Below are positions 8,205-17,122 of a stretch of 64,000 nucleotides of DNA, one piece after another. The DNA is from Methylomonas sp. EFPC3. GTDB lineage: Bacteria; Pseudomonadota; Gammaproteobacteria; Methylococcales; Methylomonadaceae. The notes below the pieces were generated by a model, which did not search any database, was not told where the DNA came from, and saw only the letters and a program-made list of their open reading frames with translations. The position numbers were made by a program, and so were the translations under genes. The stretch covers positions 186,001-250,000 of the forward strand of contig NZ_CP116398.1 of the NCBI RefSeq assembly GCF_029643245.1, given 5' to 3'. How positions within the stretch are numbered: the stretch's first letter is position 1; every line of letters begins with the position of its first letter.

Positions 8205-8681
8205 ATGAAAGTCTATTATCTTTACCGTAGCCAGTCCTTAACCTTGTCCGCCAAGCAGGCATGGGCGTTTTTTTCGTCTCCGCACTACTTGAACCGGATT
8301 ACGCCGGATTTTTTTCACGTCGATATCGCGTCGCCGGTGCCGGAGCAGATTTACGGCGGCTTGCTGATTTGCTACCGGATGAAGGCGGTCTTGGCTTGGC
8401 CGATGGTCTGGTTGTCGGAAATCACGCACTGCGACCAGCCCCGCCGGTTTGTTTACCAGCAACGCGTCGGACCATTCGCATTCTGGAGTCATGAAGTGGC
8501 GATTACCGAAACCGGCGACGGCGTGGAGGTCGAGGATATTGTGTTTTATGCGATGCCGTGGGGCTGGTTCGGCCGATTTATGCACCGAATTTTGATAGGC
8601 GGCAAATTGCGGCAAATTTTCGATACCCGGCGCGATTATCTGTTGCAACGTTGGGGCGGCGCAGCAAGCAAACCGGACTGA
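8205..8681 (+). CDS. SRPBCC-fold ligand-binding protein
   Basis: A 158-residue protein with the START/SRPBCC pattern: an N-terminal strand (YLYRSQSLTLSAKQAWAFFSSPHYLNRITP), the LSEITHCDQPRRFVYQQRVGPFAFWSHE core typical of the ligand-binding SRPBCC/polyketide-cyclase-like group, and a C-terminal helix. Members bind hydrophobic ligands; the role here is unknown. The ATG at 8205 is chosen because homologous sequence begins there; a longer frame from 8124 lacks support. It precedes the membrane protein gene at 8753 on the same strand. Confidence 0.78.
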   Translation: MKVYYLYRSQSLTLSAKQAWAFFSSPHYLNRITPDFFHVDIASPVPEQIYGGLLICYRMKAVLAWPMVWLSEITHCDQPRRFVYQQRVGPFAFWSHEVAITETGDGVEVEDIVFYAMPWGWFGRFMHRILIGGKLRQIFDTRRDYLLQRWGGAASKPD

Positions 8682-8752
8682 CGCGCGCGATTGACATTTG
8701 CGCGAGCCAGGCATTTAATCCCGAATACCAAACCAAACTTCAGGAGGCGGAG

Positions 8753-9286
8753 ATGGCTGAAGAATCAGGTTATTTGGAACCTTCCGGCGATCGGGTCGTG
8801 GCGATAGTCCAAAATCTGGACCGCGACGTCGAACGCGGCGAGGACACGATCATGTTGGGTTACGGACTCGTATTACTGGCGCCGGCTTTTGCGCCGTTAC
8901 TGCCGCCCAGCATTCTGTTGCCGTTGATGGCGATTACCTTTGCCGTTTCGGCGAGCGCGGCGCGTTGGCATTTCTATAAGATGGCGCGCAAGTTGAACAA
9001 TTCGCTGGCCGTGTTGGACAACTCGGAACAGGCCGCGCTGAAACCGATTGCGCAGGTGTTCGAAGAACATCCGCAGCAAACACTGGCCGTGGCCTTCAAT
9101 CCGTTGAAAAATCTGAAACGCACCTGGAAAAGTATTCTGGGCGGGCTGATGATCAACCCGTTCTGGGGGCCGATTTTCTATATGCTGGGCGTGCAGTTTG
9201 TCGAAGACAAGCATTTTTTCGTGCTGAATAAAGCCGTGATCAACGTCGAGCAAAAAATCATGCCGATCGTCCTGCGCGATGAATAG
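8753..9286 (+). CDS. Membrane protein of unknown function
   Basis: A 177-residue protein starting at an ATG preceded by CAGGAGGCGGAG. A hydrophilic N-terminus is followed by a hydrophobic hairpin (about residues 33-68: GLVLLAPAFAPLLPPSILLPLMAITFAVSASA), a charged middle and another weakly hydrophobic stretch (about 128-148). I do not recognise the family. A longer frame upstream (from 8558) overlaps the SRPBCC gene and looks like a shadow. Confidence 0.75.
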   Translation: MAEESGYLEPSGDRVVAIVQNLDRDVERGEDTIMLGYGLVLLAPAFAPLLPPSILLPLMAITFAVSASAARWHFYKMARKLNNSLAVLDNSEQAALKPIAQVFEEHPQQTLAVAFNPLKNLKRTWKSILGGLMINPFWGPIFYMLGVQFVEDKHFFVLNKAVINVEQKIMPIVLRDE

Positions 9287-9374
9287 GCGGGATTTAGATT
9301 ATCGCTATTTTATCAACGTCTTATATTTTGAATCACTGTAAATTTAAGCCGATTTGCCCTTGAGGCGCAACGAT

Positions 9375-9431
9375 ATATCCACAGGGTGCCTATTGTACGA
9401 AAGTACAGTTATACACAGAAGCTGTGGATAA
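9375..9431. promoter_or_regulatory. Cluster of DnaA-box-like sites upstream of nifJ
   Basis: Three matches to the DnaA box TTWTNCACA fall within 57 bases: ATATCCACA (9375-9383, one mismatch), TTATACACA (9409-9417, perfect) and TGTGGATAA (9423-9431, perfect on the reverse strand). The last two face each other across CACAGAAGCTGTG. Such a cluster could be a DnaA-responsive promoter or a DnaA-titration site; it is not near dnaA/dnaN, so an origin is unlikely on context alone. Confidence 0.55.
9394..9407. promoter_or_regulatory. Perfect palindrome TGTAC-GAAA-GTACA
   Basis: Two 5-base arms separated by four bases, lying between two of the DnaA-box-like sites. It has the shape of a dimeric regulator operator. 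The regulator is not identifiable from the sequence. Confidence 0.4.
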
Positions 9432-9493
9432 ACTTGTGGTCAAATCGTGGGCAAACCGTCAAAAAGCCCGTCCGCTTTGAAGCGTTTTTAAAT

Positions 9494-9510
9494 TGGCTAA
9501 AAATTAGCCA
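9494..9510. promoter_or_regulatory. Perfect palindrome TGGCTAA-AAA-TTAGCCA
   Basis: Seven-base arms around a three-base centre, about 95 bases before the nifJ start, with a further TGGCTA half site at 9520-9525. This is a plausible operator for control of the nifJ operon. The binding protein is unknown. Confidence 0.45.
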
Positions 9511-9602
9511 GCGGATTTTTGGCTATCCTTGTCTCCAGTAGAGTATAAGAGCCGTCGGCTCGCACCGAACGGCCGTCCGTAACACACGCATAAGGTCGCG
9601 CC

Positions 9603-12600
9603 ATGTCCAAGCAAACTCTGACCATCGACGGCAATCAGGCCGCCGCCAGCATCGCCTACAAACTCAACGAAGTCATCGCCATTTATCCGATCACGCCGTC
9701 GTCGCCGATGGGCGAATGGGCCGACGAATGGGCCTCGCGCGGCCAAGCCAATTTGTGGGGCACCGTGCCGCAGGTCGTCGAATTGCAAAGCGAGGCCGGC
9801 GCCGCCGGTACCATTCACGGCGCCTTGCAGGCCGGCACCTTGGCGACCACCTTCACCGCGTCGCAAGGCCTGCTGTTGATGCTGCCGAATATGTACAAAA
9901 TCGCCGGCGAACTCAGTCCGGCCGTGTTCCACATCGCCGCCCGTTCGCTGGCGGCACAAGGCTTGTCGATCTTCGGCGACCATAGCGACGTGATGGCGGC
10001 GCGGATGACCGGCTTTGCGATGCTGTGCTCCAATTCGCCGCAGGAAGTGCAGGATCTGGCCTTGGTTACCCATGCGGTATCGCTGCAAAGCCGGGTGCCG
10101 TTCATGCATTTTTTCGACGGTTTCCGCACCTCGCACGAAGTCGCCAAAATCGTCGAAGTCGACGACGCTGTGATACGCGGCATGATCGACGATGCCTGGG
10201 TTGCCGATCATCGCAGCCGGGCTTTGACGCCGGATAAGCCGGTGCTGCGCGGTACCGCGCAGAACCCGGACGTGTATTTCCAGGGCCGCGAGTCGGTCAA
10301 TCCGTTTTATGCGGCGTTGCCGGACATGGCTCAGCAGGCGATGGACCGTTTCGCCGGGCTGACCGGTCGCCAATACCGTTTATTCGAATACGTAGGGGCC
10401 GCCGATGCCGAGCGGGTGATTGTGTTGATGGGTTCCGGCGCCGAGGCAGTCGAAGAAACCCTGGATTATCTGAATCGGCAGGGTGAGGCGGTCGGCTTGC
10501 TCAAAGTCCGGCTGTTCCGGCCGTTCTCGCCGCAACATTTGATCGCGGCCCTGCCGGCGAGTTGCCGAAAAATTGCCGTCTTGGATCGCACCAAGGAACC
10601 GGGCGCCGACGGCGAACCGCTGTATAAAGATGTGCTGACGGCCGTGGCCCAAGCCTTCAGCCAGGGCGAAAAGTTTAGCCAGATGCCGCGCGTGGTCGGC
10701 GGCCGTTACGGCTTATCGTCCAAGGAATTCACGCCGGGCATGGTCAAGGCCGTTTACGACGAGTTGAAAAGCGAACGGCCGAAGAACCAGTTTACGATCG
10801 GTATCCATGACGACGTCAGCCATACCAGTCTGACCTGGGACGCCGCTTACCGCACCGACGCCCACGACCAGACTTTTCAAGCGATGTTTTACGGCCTGGG
10901 TAGCGACGGCACGGTCGGCGCCAACAAGAACACGATCAAGATCATCGGCGAAGAAACCGAGTTGTACGCCCAGGGTTATTTCGTCTACGACTCTAAAAAG
11001 TCAGGCGCGGTGACGGTGTCGCATCTGCGCTTCGGCCCGCAGCCGATCCGTTCCAGCTATTTGATCGGCGAAAACGACGCCCAATTCATCGGCTGCCACC
11101 AGGCGGTGTTTCTGGAACGTTACGACATGCTGGCCAACGCTGCCGCCAATGCCGTATTCCTGTTGAACAGCCCGGCCCCGGCCGACAAAGTTTGGGATAC
11201 CCTGCCGCGCAAGATGCAGCAACAGATGCTGGACAAAAACATCCGTTTTTACCTGATCGACGGCAACGCGGTGGCGGAGAAATCCGGCATGGGCAAGCGC
11301 ATCAACACCATCATGCAGACCTGTTTTTTCGCGATTTCCGGGGTGTTGCCGCAAGAACAAGCGATTGCCGCGATCAAACATGCGGTTGAAAAAACCTACG
11401 GCAAAAAAGGCCAGCGCATCGTCGACTTGAACTTCAAAGCCATCGACGAAACCCTGGCCGGCCTGCACCAAGTGCCGTTGCCGCCGCAGGCCAGCAGCGC
11501 CTTCGACATCATGTCGCGGATTAGCGACAGCGCGCCGGACTTTATCCGCCGGGTCACCGCCGAGATCATCGCCGGCCGCGGCGACGCCTTGCCGGTCAGC
11601 GCGATGCCGGCCGACGGTACTTTCCCGACCGGCAGCGCCGCGTTTGAAAAGCGCAATCTGGCGTTGGAAATTCCGGTCTGGGAAACCGATTTATGTACCC
11701 AATGCGGCAAGTGCCCGATGGTCTGCCCGCACGCGGCGATCCGCAGCAAAATCGTGCCGAACGAGGCCTTGAGCAATGCGCCGGCCACCTTCAAACATGC
11801 GGCGATGCTGGGCAAGGACTTCCCGCCAGGGTTATCGATCAGTTACCAGGTGGCGCCGGAAGATTGCACCGGTTGCGGCTTGTGCGTCGATATTTGCCCG
11901 ATTCGCGATAAATCCAACGCCAGTCGCAAGGCCTTGAACATGGCGCCGCAAGCGCCGCTGCGCGAACCGGAGAGCCAAAATTGGGATTACTTTCTGTCTT
12001 TGCCGGAATACGATCGCCGGCTGCTTAAAACCAATACCATCAAAGGTTCGATGGTGTTGCAGCCTTTGTTCGAATTTTCCGGCGCCTGCGTCGGCTGCGG
12101 CGAAACGCCTTACGTCAAACTGGTCTCGCAATTGTTCGGCGACCGGATGGTGGTGGCCAACGCCACCGGTTGCTCATCGATTTACGGCGGTAACCTGCCG
12201 ACCACGCCGTGGACCAAAAACGCCGAGGGTAAAGGGCCGGCTTGGAGCAATTCCCTGTTCGAAGATAACGCCGAGTTTGGCCTGGGCATGCGGGTGGCGA
12301 TCGATAAGCAAGCCGAGCACGCCGCCGAGTTGCTGGAGTCGCTACGCGAAACCCTGGGCGGCGAATTGGTCGATGCGATCCTGCAGGCCGACCAATCCGA
12401 CGAGGCCGGACTTTACGAGCAACGCCAACGCATCGCCGAATTGAAACAGCATTTACCGTCTTTAAGCCAACCCGCCGCCCAGGCCTTGCTGCCGTTGGCC
12501 GATTATTTATGCAAGAAAAGCGTCTGGATCATCGGTGGCGACGGCTGGGCTTACGACATCGGCTACGGTGGCCTGGACCACGTGTTGGCCAGCGGCCGCA

Positions 12601-13235
12601 ACGTCAATATCCTGGTGCTGGACACCGAGGTGTATTCCAACACCGGCGGCCAGACTTCCAAATCGACGCCGATGGGTGCAGTGGCCAAGTTCTCGGCCGG
12701 CGGTAAGCCGACCGCGAAGAAAGATCTGGCCTTGCTGGCGATGGACTACGGCAACGTTTACGTCGCCCACGTGGCTTATGCCGGCAAGGATACCCAGACG
12801 CTGAGCGCCTTCCTGGAAGCCGAAGCCCACAACGGCCCATCCATCATCATCGCTTACTCGCCGTGTATCGCCCATGGCGTGGATTTGTCCAATAACCATC
12901 GCCAGCAAAATCTGGCCGTGAAGAGCGGGCACTGGCCGTTGTTCAGGTTCAACCCGGCCAAGATTCAGCAAGGCAAGAATCCGATGCAACTGGATTCGGC
13001 GGAACCGTCGATCCCGTACCGCGACTTCGTCATGACCGAAACCCGCTTCAGCATGTTGTGGCAAAGCCATCCCGACCACGCCGAGGCTTTCTTGAAACAG
13101 GCCCAGCACGACGTCAAAAACCGCTACCGCTATTACCAACAACTGGCGGCTTTGGAATGGAGCGACGCCACCAGCGTGGCCGCCGCCAAAGCCCAAGTCA
13201 AAGCCGATCTGGCCCAGGAGCAGAACAATGGTTGA
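9603..13235 (+). CDS. nifJ: Pyruvate:ferredoxin (flavodoxin) oxidoreductase
   Basis: A 1210-residue single-chain PFOR of normal length. It oxidises pyruvate and CoA to acetyl-CoA and CO2, passing electrons to ferredoxin or flavodoxin in the cytoplasm. The N-terminal pyrimidine-binding domain starts IDGNQAAASIAYKLNEVIAIYPITPSSPMGE; the ferredoxin-like domain has C698/C701/C704/C708 and C755/C758/C761/C765 for two 4Fe-4S clusters; the C-terminal thiamine-diphosphate domain has CVGCGE, ATGCSS and GDGWAYDIGYGGLDH (about 980). Its stop overlaps the next gene by eight bases. In an aerobic methylotroph it would serve low-oxygen fermentation or nitrogen fixation; no nif structural genes are in the window. 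Confidence 0.97.
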   Translation: MSKQTLTIDGNQAAASIAYKLNEVIAIYPITPSSPMGEWADEWASRGQANLWGTVPQVVELQSEAGAAGTIHGALQAGTLATTFTASQGLLLMLPNMYKIAGELSPAVFHIAARSLAAQGLSIFGDHSDVMAARMTGFAMLCSNSPQEVQDLALVTHAVSLQSRVPFMHFFDGFRTSHEVAKIVEVDDAVIRGMIDDAWVADHRSRALTPDKPVLRGTAQNPDVYFQGRESVNPFYAALPDMAQQAMDRFAGLTGRQYRLFEYVGAADAERVIVLMGSGAEAVEETLDYLNRQGEAVGLLKVRLFRPFSPQHLIAALPASCRKIAVLDRTKEPGADGEPLYKDVLTAVAQAFSQGEKFSQMPRVVGGRYGLSSKEFTPGMVKAVYDELKSERPKNQFTIGIHDDVSHTSLTWDAAYRTDAHDQTFQAMFYGLGSDGTVGANKNTIKIIGEETELYAQGYFVYDSKKSGAVTVSHLRFGPQPIRSSYLIGENDAQFIGCHQAVFLERYDMLANAAANAVFLLNSPAPADKVWDTLPRKMQQQMLDKNIRFYLIDGNAVAEKSGMGKRINTIMQTCFFAISGVLPQEQAIAAIKHAVEKTYGKKGQRIVDLNFKAIDETLAGLHQVPLPPQASSAFDIMSRISDSAPDFIRRVTAEIIAGRGDALPVSAMPADGTFPTGSAAFEKRNLALEIPVWETDLCTQCGKCPMVCPHAAIRSKIVPNEALSNAPATFKHAAMLGKDFPPGLSISYQVAPEDCTGCGLCVDICPIRDKSNASRKALNMAPQAPLREPESQNWDYFLSLPEYDRRLLKTNTIKGSMVLQPLFEFSGACVGCGETPYVKLVSQLFGDRMVVANATGCSSIYGGNLPTTPWTKNAEGKGPAWSNSLFEDNAEFGLGMRVAIDKQAEHAAELLESLRETLGGELVDAILQADQSDEAGLYEQRQRIAELKQHLPSLSQPAAQALLPLADYLCKKSVWIIGGDGWAYDIGYGGLDHVLASGRNVNILVLDTEVYSNTGGQTSKSTPMGAVAKFSAGGKPTAKKDLALLAMDYGNVYVAHVAYAGKDTQTLSAFLEAEAHNGPSIIIAYSPCIAHGVDLSNNHRQQNLAVKSGHWPLFRFNPAKIQQGKNPMQLDSAEPSIPYRDFVMTETRFSMLWQSHPDHAEAFLKQAQHDVKNRYRYYQQLAALEWSDATSVAAAKAQVKADLAQEQNNG

Positions 13236-14241
13236 TTTAGCCACCGAATATTTGGGTCTGAAACTGGCGCATCCGCTGGTGCCGTCGGCTTCGCCGTTAA
13301 GCAAGGACTTGGACAGCGCCCGCCGGCTGGAAGATGCCGGCGCGGCAGCGATCGTTTTGTCGTCGTTGTTCGAGGAAAAAATCGAAGCCGAGCAGCAGCA
13401 GATGGAGCGTTTCCTGTTCGGGCAGGGCATCGGTTACGGTGAGGCGGATTCGTTTCATCCGTTGCCGTCGCAGATCGTCACCTACATGGATCAGTATCTG
13501 GATCATCTACAACGCTTGAAAAGCGCGTTGCAAATTCCGGTGATCGCCAGCCTGAACGGCACTTCGGTCGGCGGCTGGATCGAATACGGCAAAGCCTTGC
13601 AGGACGCCGGCGCCGATGCGCTGGAGTTGAATATTTACCATCTGGCGGCGGATATTAGCGAAAGCAGCGAGACGGTCGAAAACCGCTATCTGGACATCGT
13701 TCGCGAATTGAAGCGCCAGATCAACATCCCGCTGGCCGTGAAACTGTCGCCGCAATTCAGCTCGCCGCTGCATTTCGTGCAGCGTTTGCAGGAGGCCGGC
13801 GCCGACGGGGTGGCCTTGTTCAACCGTTTTTACCAGCCGGACATCGATCTGGACACCTTGGAAGTGGTGCCGAAACTGCAATTGTCGACGCCGGCCGAAG
13901 CGCTGTTGCGGGTACGCTGGACCGCGCTGATGTACGGCCGGGTGCGATTGTCGCTGGCCGTGACCGGCGGCTTTCACCAGGCCGACGACGTGATCAAGGC
14001 CTTGCTGGCCGGCGCAGACGTGGTGCATTTATGCAGCGTGTTGCTGGCGCAGGGCGTCGGCAAGCTGGGCGAGATTCGCAGCGAACTGGCGGATTGGCTG
14101 ATCGAACACGAATACGAGTCGGTGAGCCAAATGAAGGGTAGCGTCAGCCGGCAACACGCGATCGACCCCAGCGCCTATGAAAGGGCCAACTACATTCACG
14201 TGCTGGACAGCTATACGCCGGCGCCGGGCGTATTGCGTTAG
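13228..14241 (+). CDS. Dihydroorotate-dehydrogenase-like flavoprotein
   Basis: A 337-residue FMN-type TIM-barrel protein of the dihydroorotate-dehydrogenase-like family that commonly follows nifJ. It starts VDLATEYLGLKLAHPLVPSASPLS, has the barrel strands with IPVIASLNG, ALELNIYH, IPLAVKLSP, and SLAVTGGFHQADDVIKALLAGADVV near the phosphate-binding end. The start overlaps the nifJ stop by eight bases. True pyrimidine biosynthesis is unlikely given the operon; the enzyme's substrate is unknown, but coupling to PFOR electron transfer is a reasonable inference. Confidence 0.88.
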   Translation: MVDLATEYLGLKLAHPLVPSASPLSKDLDSARRLEDAGAAAIVLSSLFEEKIEAEQQQMERFLFGQGIGYGEADSFHPLPSQIVTYMDQYLDHLQRLKSALQIPVIASLNGTSVGGWIEYGKALQDAGADALELNIYHLAADISESSETVENRYLDIVRELKRQINIPLAVKLSPQFSSPLHFVQRLQEAGADGVALFNRFYQPDIDLDTLEVVPKLQLSTPAEALLRVRWTALMYGRVRLSLAVTGGFHQADDVIKALLAGADVVHLCSVLLAQGVGKLGEIRSELADWLIEHEYESVSQMKGSVSRQHAIDPSAYERANYIHVLDSYTPAPGVLR

Positions 14242-14248
14242 ATAAACG

Positions 14249-14599
14249 ATGCGGGATTTGGACGAGTTGTTCGCCGGCTTGGCCAAATCCCGGTTTCGCA
14301 GCCAGTTTCGCTTGAACGCCAAGGATTTGCAGTATCTGCAAACCAAGGGCATCGCAACCATCTTAAGCCACGCCGACGACTTTATCGGCAAACGTCTGGC
14401 CCCAGCCCAGCCGCTCAACGACGGCAAGCAAACGCCTTACCGCGGCCATCCGGTGTTCGTCGCCCAACACGCTACCGCCTGCTGCTGCCGCGGTTGCCTG
14501 CAAAAATGGCACTCGATTGCGCAGGGCAGGGAACTGAGTCTTGAGGAACTTAGCTACATCCGGTCCGTGTTGGAACGCTGGTTGCGCGCGCTGTTATGA
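14249..14599 (+). CDS. DUF4186 protein
   Basis: A 116-residue protein matching DUF4186: N-terminal SRFRSQFRLNAKDLQYLQTKG, the central HPVFVAQHATACCCRGCLQKWH with clustered Cys/His that could bind metal, and a C-terminal helix ending in VLERWLRALL. Function unknown. It begins seven bases after the preceding stop, so it is the third gene of the nifJ operon. Confidence 0.85.
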   Translation: MRDLDELFAGLAKSRFRSQFRLNAKDLQYLQTKGIATILSHADDFIGKRLAPAQPLNDGKQTPYRGHPVFVAQHATACCCRGCLQKWHSIAQGRELSLEELSYIRSVLERWLRALL

Positions 14600-14623
14600 A
14601 GCTGCCAACTCTCAAGGATTCGG

Positions 14624-14797
14624 CTAGCGGCTGTAAAGTTGGTCGACCAAGTCTTTAAACCACGCCGGCCGCAACAGCATCACGTACAAAATCGTCAGTT
14701 CCAGAATCGGCAGCGGGATGATGTGCAACACGATCAAAATCAGCAAGACCAAGCAGCAAACCAGTAATTTCGGGAAGAAGGGGACTGTATTCATCAT
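14624..14797 (-). CDS. Small hydrophobic membrane protein
   Basis: A 57-residue protein starting at tandem ATG codons (14797 and 14794) behind GAGGAGATC. Almost all of residues 6-42 is hydrophobic (FFPKLLVCCLVLLILIVLHIIPLPILELTILYVMLL), giving one or two membrane helices, followed by a short polar tail. Family not recognised. It lies just downstream of the SpoIIE-type phosphatase on the same strand (55 bases), so it may be cotranscribed with it. Confidence 0.6.
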   Translation of the reverse strand: MMNTVPFFPKLLVCCLVLLILIVLHIIPLPILELTILYVMLLRPAWFKDLVDQLYSR

Positions 14798-14852
14798 GAT
14801 CTCCTCGCAAATCGGGATTATCGGTTGAAGCTTTCTCCTTTGAGCCAAGGGG

Positions 14853-17099
14853 CTAATGCCATTTAAACACCAATACGGTGATATCGTCGGCGAATTTTTC
14901 GGTGCCGCAGAATCGGCGCAAACACCCGAATAACCCATCGATTATTGCTTGCGGCGGCAAATCGGCGTTGGCGGCAATTTCGGATTTGACCCGATCCAGG
15001 CCGAAAAAGCCTAATTCGGCGTTTTCCGCTTCGATCAGGCCGTCGGTATAGAGCACTATCAAATCGCCCTCGGTCAACTCGACGCTTTTTCGTTCGAAGC
15101 AAACATCCTGGCGCAAGCCGACGATCAGGCCGTCGGCATCCAGTTCGGCGAACTCCCGGCTATGGCGGTTGAACAGCAACGGCGGCGGGTGGCCGGCATT
15201 GGCGAAATGCAATTGCCGGCGTTCCGGATCGACTTGCAGATAGAACAAGGTCAGGAAGTAGTCGGCCCGATTCAGGTCGTTGAATAAAAACCGGTTCAGC
15301 GCCGACAGTACCGCTTCCGGCCCGGCCTCGGTACTGCTTTTCATCCGGATCGCGCTGCGGGTTTCGACCATGAACAGGGCCGGACCGATCGAATGGCCGG
15401 AGACGTCGGCGATGACGATGTCCAGCCGCCCGCCGTCGCGGTAAAAATAATCGAAATAGTCGCCGCCGACCTTATCCGCCGGCAGGCAAACTCCGGTGAT
15501 CTCGAACTCGCCGGTTTTCAACGGCGCAGCCGGCGACAAACCGGCCTGGATTTGCTGGGCGATCTTCAGCTCGTTTTGCGCCACCGCCAATTCCACTTGG
15601 GCCTGGCGAATTTGCCGTTCCGCCGCCTTGCGGCCGGAGATGTCGTGGATGAAGCCGCTGAAAATGTAGCTGTCGCCCAGTTTCAATGGTGCCACGCTGA
15701 TTTCGACCGGAAACTCGCTGCCGTCGCGCCTGAGCGCGATTTGCTCGGTTTGCCGGTTCAAGATCGTGCCGTCACCGGTTTCCAGAAACCGGCGCATGCC
15801 GTTGCGGTGTGCGGCGCGAAACCGGGGCGGGATGATCAAATCTTCCAGGCGGCGGCCGATGGCCGATTCCGCCGGCCAGCCGAACATCTGCTCGGCGCGC
15901 CGGTTCCAATCGGTGACGGTGCCGTCGGCATCCATGATGACGATGGCATTGATCGAACTTTCGATGATCAGCCGCGTACGCTTTTCCGACTCGATCAAGG
16001 CATTCTGATATTGCATCCGGGCGGTAATGTCCCTATCCACCCCGCGCCACTTTACCAGGGTGCCGGAATCATCCATTAACGGCAAACCGGTCGATTCGGT
16101 GATCACCGGATGGCCGTCCCGATGCCGGTAATGGTTGACCAGGGCATGAAACGACTGCTGGCTGGACGACAGGTCGACATGGGCTTGCTGGTCTTGCGCG
16201 GTCAGCAGTTCGGTGTAATGTTTACCGATGATTTGCGTCGGCGTCAGCCCCAGGATTTGTTCCACTGCGATGCTGCTGTACAGGTAGTAACCCTTGGGGT
16301 CCTGTTCCCACAGCCATTCCCCGGATAAATCGGCCATTTGCCGGAAACGCTGTTCGCTTTCGGCCAGTGCCGATTCCACGGCTTTGCGGCCGGTAATGTC
16401 CTCGGCAACCGCCAGATAGTGGGTGGTGTTGCCGAGGCTGTCCTTGATCGCGCTGATGCTTTCCGCGACCCAGTATTCGCGGCCGGTCTGGTGCCGGTTG
16501 CAAATTTCGCCTTGCCATTCGCCGCTGACCGTCAATTGCCGCCACAGGTCTTGATAATCCTGGGTCGACATTTTTCCGGATTGCAGCAAACTGGGAGTTT
16601 GCCCTAACAATTCGGCTTCGGCATATCCGCTCAGCAGCGAGAAGCGGGGGTTGACGTAGACGATGCGGCCGCTGGCGTCGGTCACCATCATCGCACTCGC
16701 GCTTTGTTCGATGACTCGGCGCATGACCAAAAAATCGTTGGCCGGATCGATGGCTTGGATCAATAACAAGGCTTTGCCAAAGTCAGACCGGAGGCTCGGT
16801 AGCGTACTGACCGTGACCAAGGCCGGAAAGCTGTGGTATCTGGCCAGAAGTTCCGCTTCGAAACATTCGGCGGATTCCCGGTCGCCGGCCCGCGCCAGCG
16901 CCGCCCGGCACAGCTTTAGGCTGGCTGGCGCCAAGATCCGCTCCAACGCCAATCCCGATAACTCGTGCGTGCCGTAACCGAGCAGCGCGGCGGCGGCTCG
17001 ATTGGCGCCGTCGATTACCGGACTTGTCGTTTCGCCGTTGCCGGTCGCGTAGCCGACCAGCAACAGATTGAAGGCCAGACTATCGATCAGTTGGCGCAT
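14853..17099 (-). CDS. PAS-sensor PP2C/SpoIIE (RsbU-type) phosphatase
   Basis: A 748-residue cytoplasmic sensor phosphatase. Four PAS-type domains are visible: a degenerate one (about 10-115), then about 127-245, 247-365 and 367-490, each ending in a DITGRK/DITAR/DISGRK linker. A coiled linker leads to the SpoIIE catalytic domain (about 525-748) with the metal-binding signatures GGDYFDY, ADVSGHSIGPA, LYTDGLIEAEN and the final DDITVLVF. Such enzymes dephosphorylate STAS antagonists in partner-switch systems; a STAS and a kinase gene lie 1.8 kb away, divergently. The start is 24 bases after the decarboxylase stop, so both are probably one transcript. Confidence 0.92.
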   Translation of the reverse strand: MRQLIDSLAFNLLLVGYATGNGETTSPVIDGANRAAAALLGYGTHELSGLALERILAPASLKLCRAALARAGDRESAECFEAELLARYHSFPALVTVSTLPSLRSDFGKALLLIQAIDPANDFLVMRRVIEQSASAMMVTDASGRIVYVNPRFSLLSGYAEAELLGQTPSLLQSGKMSTQDYQDLWRQLTVSGEWQGEICNRHQTGREYWVAESISAIKDSLGNTTHYLAVAEDITGRKAVESALAESEQRFRQMADLSGEWLWEQDPKGYYLYSSIAVEQILGLTPTQIIGKHYTELLTAQDQQAHVDLSSSQQSFHALVNHYRHRDGHPVITESTGLPLMDDSGTLVKWRGVDRDITARMQYQNALIESEKRTRLIIESSINAIVIMDADGTVTDWNRRAEQMFGWPAESAIGRRLEDLIIPPRFRAAHRNGMRRFLETGDGTILNRQTEQIALRRDGSEFPVEISVAPLKLGDSYIFSGFIHDISGRKAAERQIRQAQVELAVAQNELKIAQQIQAGLSPAAPLKTGEFEITGVCLPADKVGGDYFDYFYRDGGRLDIVIADVSGHSIGPALFMVETRSAIRMKSSTEAGPEAVLSALNRFLFNDLNRADYFLTLFYLQVDPERRQLHFANAGHPPPLLFNRHSREFAELDADGLIVGLRQDVCFERKSVELTEGDLIVLYTDGLIEAENAELGFFGLDRVKSEIAANADLPPQAIIDGLFGCLRRFCGTEKFADDITVLVFKWH

Positions 17100-17122
17100 G
17101 GTTCGGCTCGGCGCGGTCGGCC

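Larger units (their letters stand above)
9287..9602. other. AT-rich leader region before nifJ
   Basis: No gene is seen in these 316 bases. The stretch is AT-rich against its surroundings and holds DnaA-box-like sequences and two short perfect palindromes, described separately. A TATAAG (near 9542) could be a -10 element close to the nifJ start, but the -35 is not clear. Confidence 0.6.

Noticed and set aside
9375-9431. Chromosomal replication origin
   Set aside because: Three DnaA-like boxes alone are not enough, and dnaA, dnaN, rpmH, gidA or parAB are not nearby.
13228-14241. Annotation as PyrD of pyrimidine synthesis
   Set aside because: It follows nifJ with overlap and belongs by pattern to the DHODH-like group associated with PFOR.
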